Source: Pseudomonas sp. (GTDB lineage Bacteria > Pseudomonadota > Gammaproteobacteria > Pseudomonadales > Pseudomonadaceae). Taken from it: a DNA stretch of 64,000 nucleotides. Shown in pieces: positions 26,581 to 34,962 of the stretch. The stretch lies in contig NZ_JAUYGD010000069.1 of assembly GCF_030690725.1 (NCBI RefSeq), positions 1 through 64,000 of the forward strand. Reading direction: 5' to 3'. A program made the position numbers and the translations under genes. Position 1 is the first letter of the stretch. Each line of letters opens with the position of its first letter. Below the pieces are notes generated by a model, which saw only the letters and a program-made list of their open reading frames with translations, was not told the DNA's origin and did no database searches.

Positions 26581-28008
26581 TTAGGCCTGGATCAATTCGC
26601 GCACATCGATAAAGCGGCCGGTCACCGCAGCGGCGGCAGCCATTGCCGGGCTAACCAGATGCGTACGCCCACCGGCACCCTGGCGGCCTTCGAAGTTGCG
26701 GTTGGAGGTGGAAGCGCAATGCTCGCCACTGCCGAGTTTGTCCGGGTTCATCGCCAGGCACATGGAGCAGCCCGGCTCGCGCCACTCAAAGCCGGCTTCG
26801 ATAAAGATGTGGTGCAACCCTTCCTGTTCCGCCTGGGCTTTGACCAGCCCGGAGCCCGGCACCACCATCGCCTGCTTGATGGTGCTGGCGACCTTGCGGC
26901 CCTTGGCCACTTCAGCGGCGGCACGCAGGTCTTCGATCCGCGAGTTGGTGCAGGAGCCGATAAATACGCGATCCAGCTGGATATCGGTGATCGCCTGATT
27001 GGCCTGCAAACCCATGTATTTCAGGGCGCGGATAATCGAGTCCTTCTTCACCGGGTCGCTCTCAGCAGCCGGGTCCGGCACGTTCTGATCGACGGCCAAG
27101 ACCATTTCCGGCGAAGTGCCCCAGCTGACCTGCGGCTTGACGTCTTCGGCACGCAATTCGACCACGGTGTCGAAATGCGCATCGGCATCGGACACCAGAT
27201 CCTGCCACTGCGCCACTGCGGCGGCCCAATCAGCGCCTTTCGGGGCAAACGGACGGCCTTCAACGTAGGCAATGGTCTTCTCGTCCACCGCCACCAAGCC
27301 GACGCGGGCACCGGCTTCAATGGACATATTGCAGATGGTCATACGCCCTTCCAGCGACAGGTCGCGGATTGCGCTGCCAGCAAACTCCAACGCATGGCCG
27401 TTACCACCGGCGGTGCCGATTTTGCCGATCACGGCCAGCACGATGTCTTTGGCAGTAACGCCGAACGGCAGCTGGCCTTCGACCAACACCTGCATGTTCT
27501 TCATCTTCTTCGCCACCAGGCACTGGGTCGCCAGCACATGCTCGACCTCGGAGGTGCCGATGCCGTGGGCCAGCGCGCCGAAGGCACCGTGGGTCGAGGT
27601 GTGCGAGTCGCCGCAGACCACGGTCATGCCCGGCAAGGTCGCGCCCTGCTCTGGACCAACGACGTGAACGATGCCCTGGCGGATGTCGTTCATCTTGAAT
27701 TCGAGGATGCCGAAGTCATCGCAGTTCTCATCCAGGGTTTGCACCTGAATCCGCGACACTTCATCGGCGATGGCCTCCAGACCGCCCTGACGCTCGGCCT
27801 TAGTGGTCGGCACGTTGTGGTCCGGCGTGGCGATGTTGGCGTCGATCCGCCACGGTTTGCGGCTGGCCAGACGCAAGCCCTCAAAGGCCTGGGGCGAGGT
27901 CACTTCGTGGAGGATATGCCGGTCGATGTAGATCAGCGACGAGCCATCGTCGCGGCGCTTCACTTCGTGCATTTCCCAGAGCTTGTCGTACAGCGTTTTG
28001 CCGGCCAT
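26581..28008 (-). CDS. leuC: 3-isopropylmalate dehydratase large subunit
   Basis: A 475-residue aconitase-family subunit carrying the 4Fe-4S cluster. Cluster cysteines are in FIGSCTNSR (about residues 344-352) and CSMCLAMNPD (about 407-416), and GDSHTSTHGAFG is intact. GAGGG lies upstream of ATG 28008. First gene of the leuCDB cluster, diverging from a LysR-type regulator across a 182-base gap that has a LysR-like palindrome. Confidence 0.97.
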   Translation of the reverse strand: MAGKTLYDKLWEMHEVKRRDDGSSLIYIDRHILHEVTSPQAFEGLRLASRKPWRIDANIATPDHNVPTTKAERQGGLEAIADEVSRIQVQTLDENCDDFGILEFKMNDIRQGIVHVVGPEQGATLPGMTVVCGDSHTSTHGAFGALAHGIGTSEVEHVLATQCLVAKKMKNMQVLVEGQLPFGVTAKDIVLAVIGKIGTAGGNGHALEFAGSAIRDLSLEGRMTICNMSIEAGARVGLVAVDEKTIAYVEGRPFAPKGADWAAAVAQWQDLVSDADAHFDTVVELRAEDVKPQVSWGTSPEMVLAVDQNVPDPAAESDPVKKDSIIRALKYMGLQANQAITDIQLDRVFIGSCTNSRIEDLRAAAEVAKGRKVASTIKQAMVVPGSGLVKAQAEQEGLHHIFIEAGFEWREPGCSMCLAMNPDKLGSGEHCASTSNRNFEGRQGAGGRTHLVSPAMAAAAAVTGRFIDVRELIQA

Positions 28009-28120
28009 CCGCTATCCCTCATCAACCTGTTTCTATGCCTGGGCAAATAGCCCTTTGGCTTATGGGGTAATCCTATGGGCTTGCATTAAATTACTCAAAT
28101 TCATATTTTTCATTCAAAGC

Positions 28121-28135
28121 ATTCCACAATGGAAT
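28121..28135. promoter_or_regulatory. LysR-type operator candidate between leuC and the LysR gene
   Basis: ATTCC-ACAAT-GGAAT, a perfect 15-base palindrome of the T-N11-A type bound by LysR regulators. It sits about 55 bases before the regulator start and about 113 before leuC. On the leuC side, TTGAAT and TAATTT with an 18-base spacer form a plausible promoter just beyond it. Confidence 0.6.
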
Positions 28136-28190
28136 ACAAATAAGCTTAAACAGCGCACATTGCGCCCCGCCAACCGCCAGGAACAGCCGT

Positions 28191-29084
28191 ATGGATCTCG
28201 CCACCCTCAATGCCTTTATTGCCATCGCCGAGCTGGGCAGCTTCTCCGAAGCGGCGGAGCGCCTGCACCTGACCCAGCCGGCGGTAAGTAAACGCATCGC
28301 CAGCCTGGAGCAGCAGCTGAGTGTGCGCCTGTTTGATCGCCTGGGCCGTGAAGTGAGCCTGACCGAGGCCGGCCGCGCCCTGCTACCGCGGGCTTACCAG
28401 ATTCTCAATGTGCTCGATGATACGCGCCGTGCGCTGACCAACCTGAATGGCGAGATCAGCGGTCGCCTGACCCTCGCCACCAGTCACCACATTGGCCTGC
28501 ATCGCCTACCGCCGCTGCTGCGCGCCTTTACCCGCGCACATCCGCAGGTCGCCCTGGATATCCAGTTTCTCGACTCCGAAGTGGCCTATGAAGAGGTGCT
28601 GCATGGCCGCGCCGAGCTGGCGGTGATCACCCTGGCTCCGGAAACCCGCGAGCCGGTGCATGCGGTGGCCGTGTGGGACGATCCGCTGGATTTCGTCGCC
28701 GCCCCCGAGCATCCGCTGGCACGCAGCCAGGCGATCAGCCTGGCCGATGTGGCGCATCACCCGGCGGTGTTTCCCGGCGGCAACACCTTTACCCACCATA
28801 TTGTGCGGCGCCTGTTCGAGGCCCAGGGGCTGACGCCGAATATCGCCATGAGCACCAACTACCTGGAGACCATCAAGATGATGGTCTCCATCGGTCTGGC
28901 CTGGAGCGTACTGCCGCGCACCATGCTCGACGAACAGGTCGCGCGCCTGCCATTACCGGGCATCCAGCTGACCCGCCAGCTGGGCTATATCAGCCACACC
29001 GAACGCACCCTTTCCAACGCTGCGCGGGCCTTTATGAACCTGCTGGACGCCCAGCGTGATGGCCTTGCAATGGCCAACGACTAA
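28191..29084 (+). CDS. LysR-family transcriptional regulator
   Basis: A 297-residue LysR protein: winged helix-turn-helix in residues 1-60 (FSEAAERLHLTQPAVSKRIASLEQ is unmistakable), linker helix, then a two-lobed effector domain (about 90-290). It diverges from leuC, and the palindrome in between suggests control of the leucine genes and of itself. The effector, perhaps a leucine-pathway intermediate, is inference. A gene in this position is conserved in pseudomonads. Confidence 0.9.
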   Translation: MDLATLNAFIAIAELGSFSEAAERLHLTQPAVSKRIASLEQQLSVRLFDRLGREVSLTEAGRALLPRAYQILNVLDDTRRALTNLNGEISGRLTLATSHHIGLHRLPPLLRAFTRAHPQVALDIQFLDSEVAYEEVLHGRAELAVITLAPETREPVHAVAVWDDPLDFVAAPEHPLARSQAISLADVAHHPAVFPGGNTFTHHIVRRLFEAQGLTPNIAMSTNYLETIKMMVSIGLAWSVLPRTMLDEQVARLPLPGIQLTRQLGYISHTERTLSNAARAFMNLLDAQRDGLAMAND

Positions 29085-29123
29085 GGGCTAACGTGGGCTT
29101 ATAACGATAAGAAAGGTTTCTGC

Positions 29124-29195
29124 ATGACTCAGCCCCGTTGCTCAGCCAAAGGCCAGAAAACCCACGCAGACAAAGGAAGCGTTGGTCGTGGCTAA
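29124..29195 (+). CDS. Putative 23-codon leader ORF before the PAS-GGDEF-EAL gene
   Basis: ATG at 29124 has AAGG 7 bases upstream and opens a 23-codon frame that ends at TAA 29193-29195. The GTG start of the next gene lies inside its last codons (GTGGCTAA), giving an 8-base overlap. This is the geometry of a translationally coupled leader peptide. The peptide is basic and hydrophilic, with no recognised motif. It may be only a decoy start, but the ribosome site and overlap are good. Confidence 0.4.
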   Translation: MTQPRCSAKGQKTHADKGSVGRG

Positions 29196-32100
29196 ATCCA
29201 GTGATCGCCGTCCGCCACTGCCGTTTATCCCGGCACTGGACCCTGCCGAATTCGAAAGCACCTGGAACGATGCCCCGCGCCTGTTGCGCGCCCTCAACGG
29301 TGCCAAATTGGGCACCTGGTACTGGGACATCGAAAGCGGCCGGGTCAGCTGGTCTCGCGGCGCCCAGGCCCTATTCGGCCTCGACCCCAAGCAGCCGCTG
29401 GAAAAACGCATCGACTATATCGAGCTGATCCCCGAGGAAGACCGCCCCGACGTCCTGCGCCTGTTCGAACAACTGCTGGCTGGCAACCCAAGCAACCGCG
29501 CCTTTCGCCACCGCATCCTCTGGCCCGACGGCAGCCTGCACTGGCTGGAGATCAGCGGCAGCCTGCAGCTAGATGCCGACGGCAAACAGCGGGTGATGGG
29601 CGTTATCCGCGATATCAGCAGCCAACAGGCCCGCGAACAGGCGCTGCGCAGCAGCGAGGAAAAGTTCGCCTATGCCTTTAACTACAGCCCCGACGCCGTG
29701 GTCATCACCGAAAAATCCAGCGGCCGCTTTGTCGAGATCAACGCCGGTTTCGAGCGCCAATTTGGCTGGACCAGTGAACAGACCCTCGGCCGTACCTCGC
29801 TGGAAATGGGCATCTGGGCCTGCCTGAAAGACCGTCAACGGATGATGGATGCGGTCAAAAGCAACACCCTCAACGGCCTGGAAGTACCGCTTTACCACCG
29901 CGACGGCAGCATCCGCAAAAACCTGCTGTTTGGCGGCGAAATACTCCTGGACGGTATCCCCTGCCTGGTCCTATCACTGCGTGATATCACCCAGCAACGC
30001 CAGCAGGAACAGGACCTGCACGACAGCCAGGAACGTCTGAATCTGGCCCTGGACTCGGCCGACCTCGGCACCTGGGACTGGCACATCCCCAGCAATATGC
30101 TGTTTGGCTCGGCCCGCGCCTCAAAGCTGCACGGTCTGGCGGACGAGCCCTTTCATGACGATTTCCGCAAGTTCTTCAGCTTTGTTCCGCTGGAAGACCG
30201 CCACGCCATGCGCAAGCACTTCAACAACCTGGCGCTGGGCCTGACCGAGGAATACCAGGTCACCTACCGCGCGGTGTACGGCAACAAGGAGGTGCATTAC
30301 CTGGAAAGCACCGCCAAGCTCTACCGCGATGCCGATGGCAAGCCCGAGCGCATGGCCGGCATTCTTATCGACATCAGCGAGCGGGTGCGCCGCGAACAGA
30401 GCCTGGCCGCCTCCGAAGCCAAATTCGCCAACCTGTTCCAGGCCAGCCCCGACCCCGTCGCCCTGACCACCCTGCCGGACGGCGTGGGCATGGAAATCAA
30501 CGCAAGCTTCAGTCAGACCTTCGGCTGGCAACCCGAGGAAGTCATCGGCCGGCGCATGACTGACCTGAACTTCTGGGCCAACCTCGACGTGCGGGCCGCG
30601 CTGTACGACAAGCTCGAACGCGACAAAAGCCTGCACAACGAAGTGGCCGATTACCTCGATAAACAGGGCCGAGTGATCACCTGCGTGGTTTCATCCAGGC
30701 CCATGCTGCTGAATAACCAGCGCTGTATCCTCACCACCTTCCGCGACATCAGCGAGCGGCAGAAAGCCCAGGCCGAGCTGCAGGCCAGCCAGGAAAAATT
30801 CGCCCTGGCGTTCCACTCCAGCCCCGACGCCATCACCATTACCGAACGCGATACGGGGCGCTATATCGAAGTCAACGAAGGCTTCGGCCGCCTCACTGGC
30901 TATAACGTGGATGAGGTGATCGGCCGCAGCGCCATGGAGCTCAATGTCTGGGCAGACCTGGCTGAGCGGGACGCGATGGTGCAGAAGCTGCAGCGCGAGG
31001 GCCATGTCTACCACATGGAAATGCACGGCAAGCACCGCGACGGCACGGTCAAGCTGGTCGAGGTGTCGGTCGAGCCCATCGAACTCAACAACACGCCTTG
31101 CCTGCTGCTTACCGCGCGCGACATCAGCGAGCTCAAGGCAGCCCAGGCCCAGGTGCAGCACCTGGCCTACCACGACTCGCTGACCAACCTGCCCAACCGC
31201 GCCCTGCTGCTCGACCGCCTGACCCAGCAGATATCCCTGCTCAAGCGTCATGAACTGCGCGGCGCCCTGCTGTTTATCGACCTAGACCACTTCAAGCACA
31301 TCAATGACTCACTCGGCCACCCGGTCGGTGATGCCGTGCTCAAGCTGGTCACCGCACGCCTGGAAGCCAGCGTGCGCCAGGAAGACACCGTGGCGCGCCT
31401 GGGCGGTGACGAATTTGTCGTGCTGATTTCCGGCCTGGAAGGCAAACGTTCGAAAGTGGTCCAGCAGGTCCGCGCCCTGGCAGAAAAACTGCGCCACCTG
31501 CTGGCCGAACCGATGCTACTCGACGGCCATCAACTGCAAGTCACCCCGAGCATCGGCATCGCCCTGATTCCCGACCATGGCGACACCCCCTCGGACCTGC
31601 TCAAACGCGCCGATATCGCCCTCTACCGGGCCAAGGATTCCGGGCGCAACTGCATCCAGCTGTTTCGCAACACCATGCAGAAGGCTGCCAGCGAACGCCT
31701 GCGCCTGGAAAACGACCTGCGCCTGGCCCTGGCGCGGGGTGAGTTCGAGCTGCACTTTCAGCCCCAGGTGGACGCCCGCGACAACCAGATCATCGGCGCC
31801 GAAGCCCTGCTGCGCTGGATGCACCCGACCCTGGGCGCGCAGTCACCGGCGCTGTTTATCCATGTTCTTGAAGAAAGCGGGCTGATTCTCGAAGTCGGCG
31901 GCTGGGTGCTCGCCGAAGCCTGCCACGCCTGCGCCCAGCTGCTTGAGCAGGGCATGGTCAACGCCACGCAGTTCAGCCTGTGCGTGAATATCAGCCCACG
32001 GCAATTCCGTCAGAATGACTTTGTCGAACTGGTGGAAAGCAGCCTGGCCAGCAGCCACCTGCCACCGCATATGCTCAAGCTGGAAATCACCGAAGGCATC

Positions 32101-32487
32101 GTGATCCAGAACATCGACGACACCATCGCCAAGATGAACCGCCTCAAACGCCTCGGCGTGACCTTCGCCATGGACGATTTCGGCACCGGCTACAGCTCGC
32201 TGACCTACCTCAAGCGCCTGCCGGTGGATGTGCTGAAGATCGACCAGTCCTTCGTGCGCGACGCCACCCTAGACGCCAACGACGCGGAAATCATCCGCGC
32301 CATCGTCGCCATGGCCCGCAGCCTGGGCCTGGACATGATTGCCGAAGGCGTCGAGCAAACCGACCAGCTGGAATTCCTCCAGCAACAGGGCTGCCATCAC
32401 TACCAGGGCTACCTGTTCAGTCGGCCGGTGCCGCTGGAGCAGTTCCGCCAGTTGCTGCGCGACAACCACAGGCCGACGCCCCGCTAA
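29188..32487 (+). CDS. Five-PAS GGDEF-EAL protein (c-di-GMP signalling)
   Basis: A 1099-residue cytoplasmic sensor with no membrane helix. Five PAS/PAC units (about residues 35-150, 157-272, 280-400, 408-527 and 535-650) feed a GGDEF domain (about 655-825, motif GGDEF at 739-743) and an EAL domain (about 840-1085). The EAL active site looks complete: EALLRW at 872-877, VNISPRQF, LEITEG, MDDFGTGYSSL, LKIDQSF and AEGVEQ. Both synthase and phosphodiesterase motifs are intact, so activity cannot be predicted. The GTG at 29188 is preferred over TTG 29182 because AGGAAG is better spaced. No I-site (RxxD) is evident just before GGDEF. Confidence 0.93.
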   Translation: MAKSSDRRPPLPFIPALDPAEFESTWNDAPRLLRALNGAKLGTWYWDIESGRVSWSRGAQALFGLDPKQPLEKRIDYIELIPEEDRPDVLRLFEQLLAGNPSNRAFRHRILWPDGSLHWLEISGSLQLDADGKQRVMGVIRDISSQQAREQALRSSEEKFAYAFNYSPDAVVITEKSSGRFVEINAGFERQFGWTSEQTLGRTSLEMGIWACLKDRQRMMDAVKSNTLNGLEVPLYHRDGSIRKNLLFGGEILLDGIPCLVLSLRDITQQRQQEQDLHDSQERLNLALDSADLGTWDWHIPSNMLFGSARASKLHGLADEPFHDDFRKFFSFVPLEDRHAMRKHFNNLALGLTEEYQVTYRAVYGNKEVHYLESTAKLYRDADGKPERMAGILIDISERVRREQSLAASEAKFANLFQASPDPVALTTLPDGVGMEINASFSQTFGWQPEEVIGRRMTDLNFWANLDVRAALYDKLERDKSLHNEVADYLDKQGRVITCVVSSRPMLLNNQRCILTTFRDISERQKAQAELQASQEKFALAFHSSPDAITITERDTGRYIEVNEGFGRLTGYNVDEVIGRSAMELNVWADLAERDAMVQKLQREGHVYHMEMHGKHRDGTVKLVEVSVEPIELNNTPCLLLTARDISELKAAQAQVQHLAYHDSLTNLPNRALLLDRLTQQISLLKRHELRGALLFIDLDHFKHINDSLGHPVGDAVLKLVTARLEASVRQEDTVARLGGDEFVVLISGLEGKRSKVVQQVRALAEKLRHLLAEPMLLDGHQLQVTPSIGIALIPDHGDTPSDLLKRADIALYRAKDSGRNCIQLFRNTMQKAASERLRLENDLRLALARGEFELHFQPQVDARDNQIIGAEALLRWMHPTLGAQSPALFIHVLEESGLILEVGGWVLAEACHACAQLLEQGMVNATQFSLCVNISPRQFRQNDFVELVESSLASSHLPPHMLKLEITEGIVIQNIDDTIAKMNRLKRLGVTFAMDDFGTGYSSLTYLKRLPVDVLKIDQSFVRDATLDANDAEIIRAIVAMARSLGLDMIAEGVEQTDQLEFLQQQGCHHYQGYLFSRPVPLEQFRQLLRDNHRPTPR

Positions 32488-32489
32488 AA

Positions 32490-32519
32490 CAACAAGGGCA
32501 CCCGCAGGCGCCCTTGTTG
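32490..32519. terminator. Bidirectional hairpin between the GGDEF-EAL and Hsp20 genes
   Basis: CAACAAGGGC/GCCCTTGTTG, a perfect 10-base-pair stem with a 10-base loop, between two convergent genes. On the leftward strand it is followed by TTTT, so it is a better terminator for the Hsp20 gene than for the GGDEF-EAL gene. Confidence 0.75.
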
Positions 32520-32535
32520 CTAACGGCGTAGCAGC

Positions 32536-32982
32536 TTAACTCTGCAGCACAGTGCGGCTGGCCCCAATCGGAATACGCTTGGCCTTGGCCTCTTCCGGCA
32601 CGATGCGCACCAGGTCGATATTCAGCAGGCCGTTGACCAGGCTGGCAGCCTTGACCTCGATATGGTCGGCCAGGCGGAACGACAGCTTGAACGCACGCTG
32701 AGCGATGCCCTGGTACAGATAGGTGACGTTGTCGGCGCTGGTGTCGCGCTTGCCGCCGGTAACGGTCAGCACGCCGCGCTCGACCTGCAGTTCCAGATCG
32801 TCTTCCTGGAAGCCCGCCGCGGCGACCACGATGCGGTATTGATCGTCGGCATACTTCTCGACGTTGTAGGGTGGGTAGCTGCTGCCCGCCTCGTTGCGCA
32901 TGGCCGACTCGAACAGATCATTGAAACGGTCGAAGCCAACGGACTGACGGAACAGCGGGGTCATGGAAAATGCGGTGCTCAT
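32536..32982 (-). CDS. ibpA: Small heat-shock protein (Hsp20/IbpA)
   Basis: A 148-residue ATP-independent holdase that binds unfolding proteins. An alpha-crystallin domain spans about residues 35-128 (VAAAGFQEDDLELQVERGVLTVTG, then LVNGLLNIDL) and the C-terminal IPI motif for oligomer assembly is present. It is transcribed leftward from a sigma-32-like promoter, and its leader folds into a ROSE-like thermometer (both annotated separately). It diverges from an SDR gene. Confidence 0.95.
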   Translation of the reverse strand: MSTAFSMTPLFRQSVGFDRFNDLFESAMRNEAGSSYPPYNVEKYADDQYRIVVAAAGFQEDDLELQVERGVLTVTGGKRDTSADNVTYLYQGIAQRAFKLSFRLADHIEVKAASLVNGLLNIDLVRIVPEEAKAKRIPIGASRTVLQS

Positions 32983-33045
32983 GATTTAAATCTCCTGAAA
33001 TTCAGCGAGTGGTTAACCGCGGAACCCGACTTCGGCATCCCGCAT
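32983..33045 (-). promoter_or_regulatory. ROSE-like RNA thermometer leader of ibpA
   Basis: The leader can form two hairpins. The first (33019-33043) has GCGGGA/TTCCGC arms and an inner CCGA/TCGG. The second masks the ribosome site: CTCGCTGA (33009-33002) pairs with TCAGGAG (32998-32992) through 7 base pairs with one bulged G and a 3-base loop. The anti-SD segment TCGCT matches the U(U/C)GCU motif of ROSE elements, including the bulged G. Short ROSE-like thermometers before ibpA are known in Pseudomonas. Melting would expose AGGAG at high temperature. Confidence 0.75.
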
Positions 33046-33051
33046 AACTAA

Positions 33052-33079
33052 AAATGTGGTTACTCAGGTAGATTTCAAG
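33052..33079 (-). promoter_or_regulatory. Sigma-32 type promoter of ibpA
   Basis: Leftward CTTGAAA (33079-33073), a 13-base spacer, and CCACATTT (33059-33052): a near-consensus heat-shock promoter (CTTGAAA / CCCCATNT). Initiation would fall near 33045, exactly at the base of the first leader hairpin. Confidence 0.75.
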
Positions 33080-33112
33080 CCTCTGCAAAATTTTCTTACA
33101 GGGAGCAATTCG

Positions 33113-33859
33113 ATGAGCAAGGTCATGCTGATCACCGGCGCCAGCCGCGGTATTGGCGCCGCCACCGCCAGGCTGGCGGCTGCCCAGGGTTATGCGCTGT
33201 GCCTGAACTACCACCGACAACAGGCCGCGGCCGAGGCGCTGGTGAGCGAAATCACCCAAGCAGGCGGCCAGGCCATTGCCGTGCAGGCGGATGTCGCCGA
33301 CGAAGACCAGGTGATGCAGTTGTTCGCCCGCCTCGATCAACACTTTGGCCGCCTCGATGTACTGGTCAACAACGCCGGCATCCTGGAAACCCAGATGCCT
33401 TTGCAGCAGATGGACCTGGCGCGCTGGCAGCGGGTGTTCGCCACCAATGTGTTCGGCAGCTTTCTCTGCAGCCGTGAGGCGATCAAGCGCATGTCGACCC
33501 GCCAGGGCGGCAACGGTGGCGCTATCGTCAACTTATCATCGGTGGCTGCGCGGCTCGGCGCGCCGGGGGAATACATCGACTACGCAGCGGCCAAAGGCGC
33601 CATCGACAGCATGACTCTGGGCCTGGCCAAGGAAGTCGCGGCCGATGACATTCGCGTTAACGCGGTGCGCCCAGGGGTGATTGAGACCGAGATTCACGCC
33701 AGCGGCGGCGAGCCGGAGCGGGTCGCGCGAGTCAGCCGGAGTGTGCCCATGGGCCGCGGCGGTTTGGCCAGGGAAGTGGCTGAAGCGATTCTCTGGCTGA
33801 CCAGCGAGCAGGCGTCCTACACCAGCGGCGCGCTGCTGGATGTCAGCGGTGGGCGCTGA
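33113..33859 (+). CDS. SDR family oxidoreductase
   Basis: A 248-residue classical short-chain dehydrogenase. It has cofactor motif TGASRGIG (residues 8-15), NNAG (about 88-91), catalytic Ser in NLSSVAARLG, and YAAAK (Tyr and Lys). An Arg/His pair after the second strand (NYHRQQ) favours NADP(H), though this is inference. AGGGAG lies 8 bases before ATG 33113. It diverges from ibpA, so the 130-base gap is shared. FabG- and glucose-dehydrogenase-like proteins share this architecture; the substrate is unknown. Confidence 0.88.
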   Translation: MSKVMLITGASRGIGAATARLAAAQGYALCLNYHRQQAAAEALVSEITQAGGQAIAVQADVADEDQVMQLFARLDQHFGRLDVLVNNAGILETQMPLQQMDLARWQRVFATNVFGSFLCSREAIKRMSTRQGGNGGAIVNLSSVAARLGAPGEYIDYAAAKGAIDSMTLGLAKEVAADDIRVNAVRPGVIETEIHASGGEPERVARVSRSVPMGRGGLAREVAEAILWLTSEQASYTSGALLDVSGGR

Positions 33860-33868
33860 ATATCAAGA

Positions 33869-34849
33869 TCAAGCGCTCGCCTGCTCGGCACGCTCAGGCT
33901 CGATAAAGTCGATACCGAGCAGACCATCGATACGCAGGCAGTCGCTTTCACGGCGCAGCAGGTTGAACAGCTCGGTGGCTTCGGGGTAGCTGCGCGTCAG
34001 CATCGCCAGCCACTGCTTGAGCCGCCCCGGTGCGTAGCGTGGCGACATCTTGCGCCGCGCCTGCAGCCAGAAATCCGCCAGCAGCGGCTGCAGCTCCGCC
34101 CAACTCATGGCCACCACCTCCTGCCCGGCCCTGGCCGCCGCAATCTGCCGGGCCAGATCCGGGCGCGCCACCAGGCCACGGCCGAGCATGATGTCCTCAA
34201 CTCCGCTGACCTCTCGGCAACGCTGCCAGTCATCCAGGGTCCAGATCTCGCCATTGGCAAATACCGGCACCTTGACCACGTCCTGCACGCGCGCCACCCA
34301 CTCCCAATGCGCCGGTGGCTTGTAGCCTTCGACCTTGGTTCGCGCATGCACCACGATCTGCGCCGCGCCACCATCGGCCAGCGCCTGGGCGCACTCCAGG
34401 GCGTAATCCTTGTGATCAAAACCCAGGCGCATTTTCGCCGTCACCGGAATCGCTGCCGGCACCGCACGGCGCACCTCGCGAACGATGGCGTGAAGCAGCT
34501 CGGGCTCTTTGAGCAATACCGCGCCGCCACGGGACTTGTTCACCGTCTTGGCGGGGCAGCCGAAATTGAGGTCGATCACCGGCGCACCCAGGGTGCAGGC
34601 AAAGGCGGCGTTATCCGCCAGGCAGGCCGGATCGGAGCCGAGGAACTGCACGCGCAGCGGTGTGCCAGCGGCCGTTTGCGCGCCGCTGAACAATTCAGGC
34701 GCGAGCTTCTCGTAGCTGCTGACGGGCAGCACCCGCTCAGTGACCCGAATAAATTCCGTCACGCACCAGTCGATGCCGCCCACCTGAGTGAGCACATCGC
34801 GAAGGATTTCGTCGACCAACCCCTCCATCGGGGCCAGGGCGATTTGCAT
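33869..34849 (-). CDS. dusC: tRNA-dihydrouridine(16) synthase
   Basis: A 326-residue FMN enzyme that reduces uridine to dihydrouridine in tRNA. It opens APMEGLVDE, and the catalytic Cys lies in DLNFGCPAKTVNKSRGGAVLL (Cys about residue 98); MRLGFD and HARTKVEGY are phosphate and substrate segments. The C-terminal helical tRNA-binding domain is complete. The APMEG start and the RGGAVLL form point to the DusC subgroup rather than DusA or DusB. It converges on the SDR gene with a 9-base gap. Confidence 0.9.
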   Translation of the reverse strand: MQIALAPMEGLVDEILRDVLTQVGGIDWCVTEFIRVTERVLPVSSYEKLAPELFSGAQTAAGTPLRVQFLGSDPACLADNAAFACTLGAPVIDLNFGCPAKTVNKSRGGAVLLKEPELLHAIVREVRRAVPAAIPVTAKMRLGFDHKDYALECAQALADGGAAQIVVHARTKVEGYKPPAHWEWVARVQDVVKVPVFANGEIWTLDDWQRCREVSGVEDIMLGRGLVARPDLARQIAAARAGQEVVAMSWAELQPLLADFWLQARRKMSPRYAPGRLKQWLAMLTRSYPEATELFNLLRRESDCLRIDGLLGIDFIEPERAEQASA

Positions 34850-34899
34850 AGGCAGTCTCTTGAAAATTCTTTGCCGCGCGAGCTAAAGGGCGCATATAG

Positions 34900-34925
34900 A
34901 AAAACGCCGCGTAGTGTACGCGGCG
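34900..34925 (-). terminator. Intrinsic terminator after the edd-eda-thioesterase genes
   Basis: A perfect 9-base-pair stem CGCCGCGTA/TACGCGGCG with a 3-base loop, followed on the leftward strand by a run of T. It lies 37 bases after the thioesterase stop codon. Confidence 0.88.
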
Positions 34926-34962
34926 CGGTGGTGAAGCGCTCAGGCATTAGCCCGACGGTGCG

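Noticed and set aside
26470..28050. 526-codon open frame antisense to leuC and leuD
   Set aside because: LeuC and LeuD are secure; no ribosome site or domain on the antisense frame.
32988..33075. Alternative anti-SD pairing of AAATCTACCTGA (33075-33064) with the ibpA ribosome site
   Set aside because: It is an 11-base-pair match with one bulge, but the upstream arm lies in the spacer and -35 box of the sigma-32 promoter, so it would not be in that transcript. The local ROSE hairpin is preferred.
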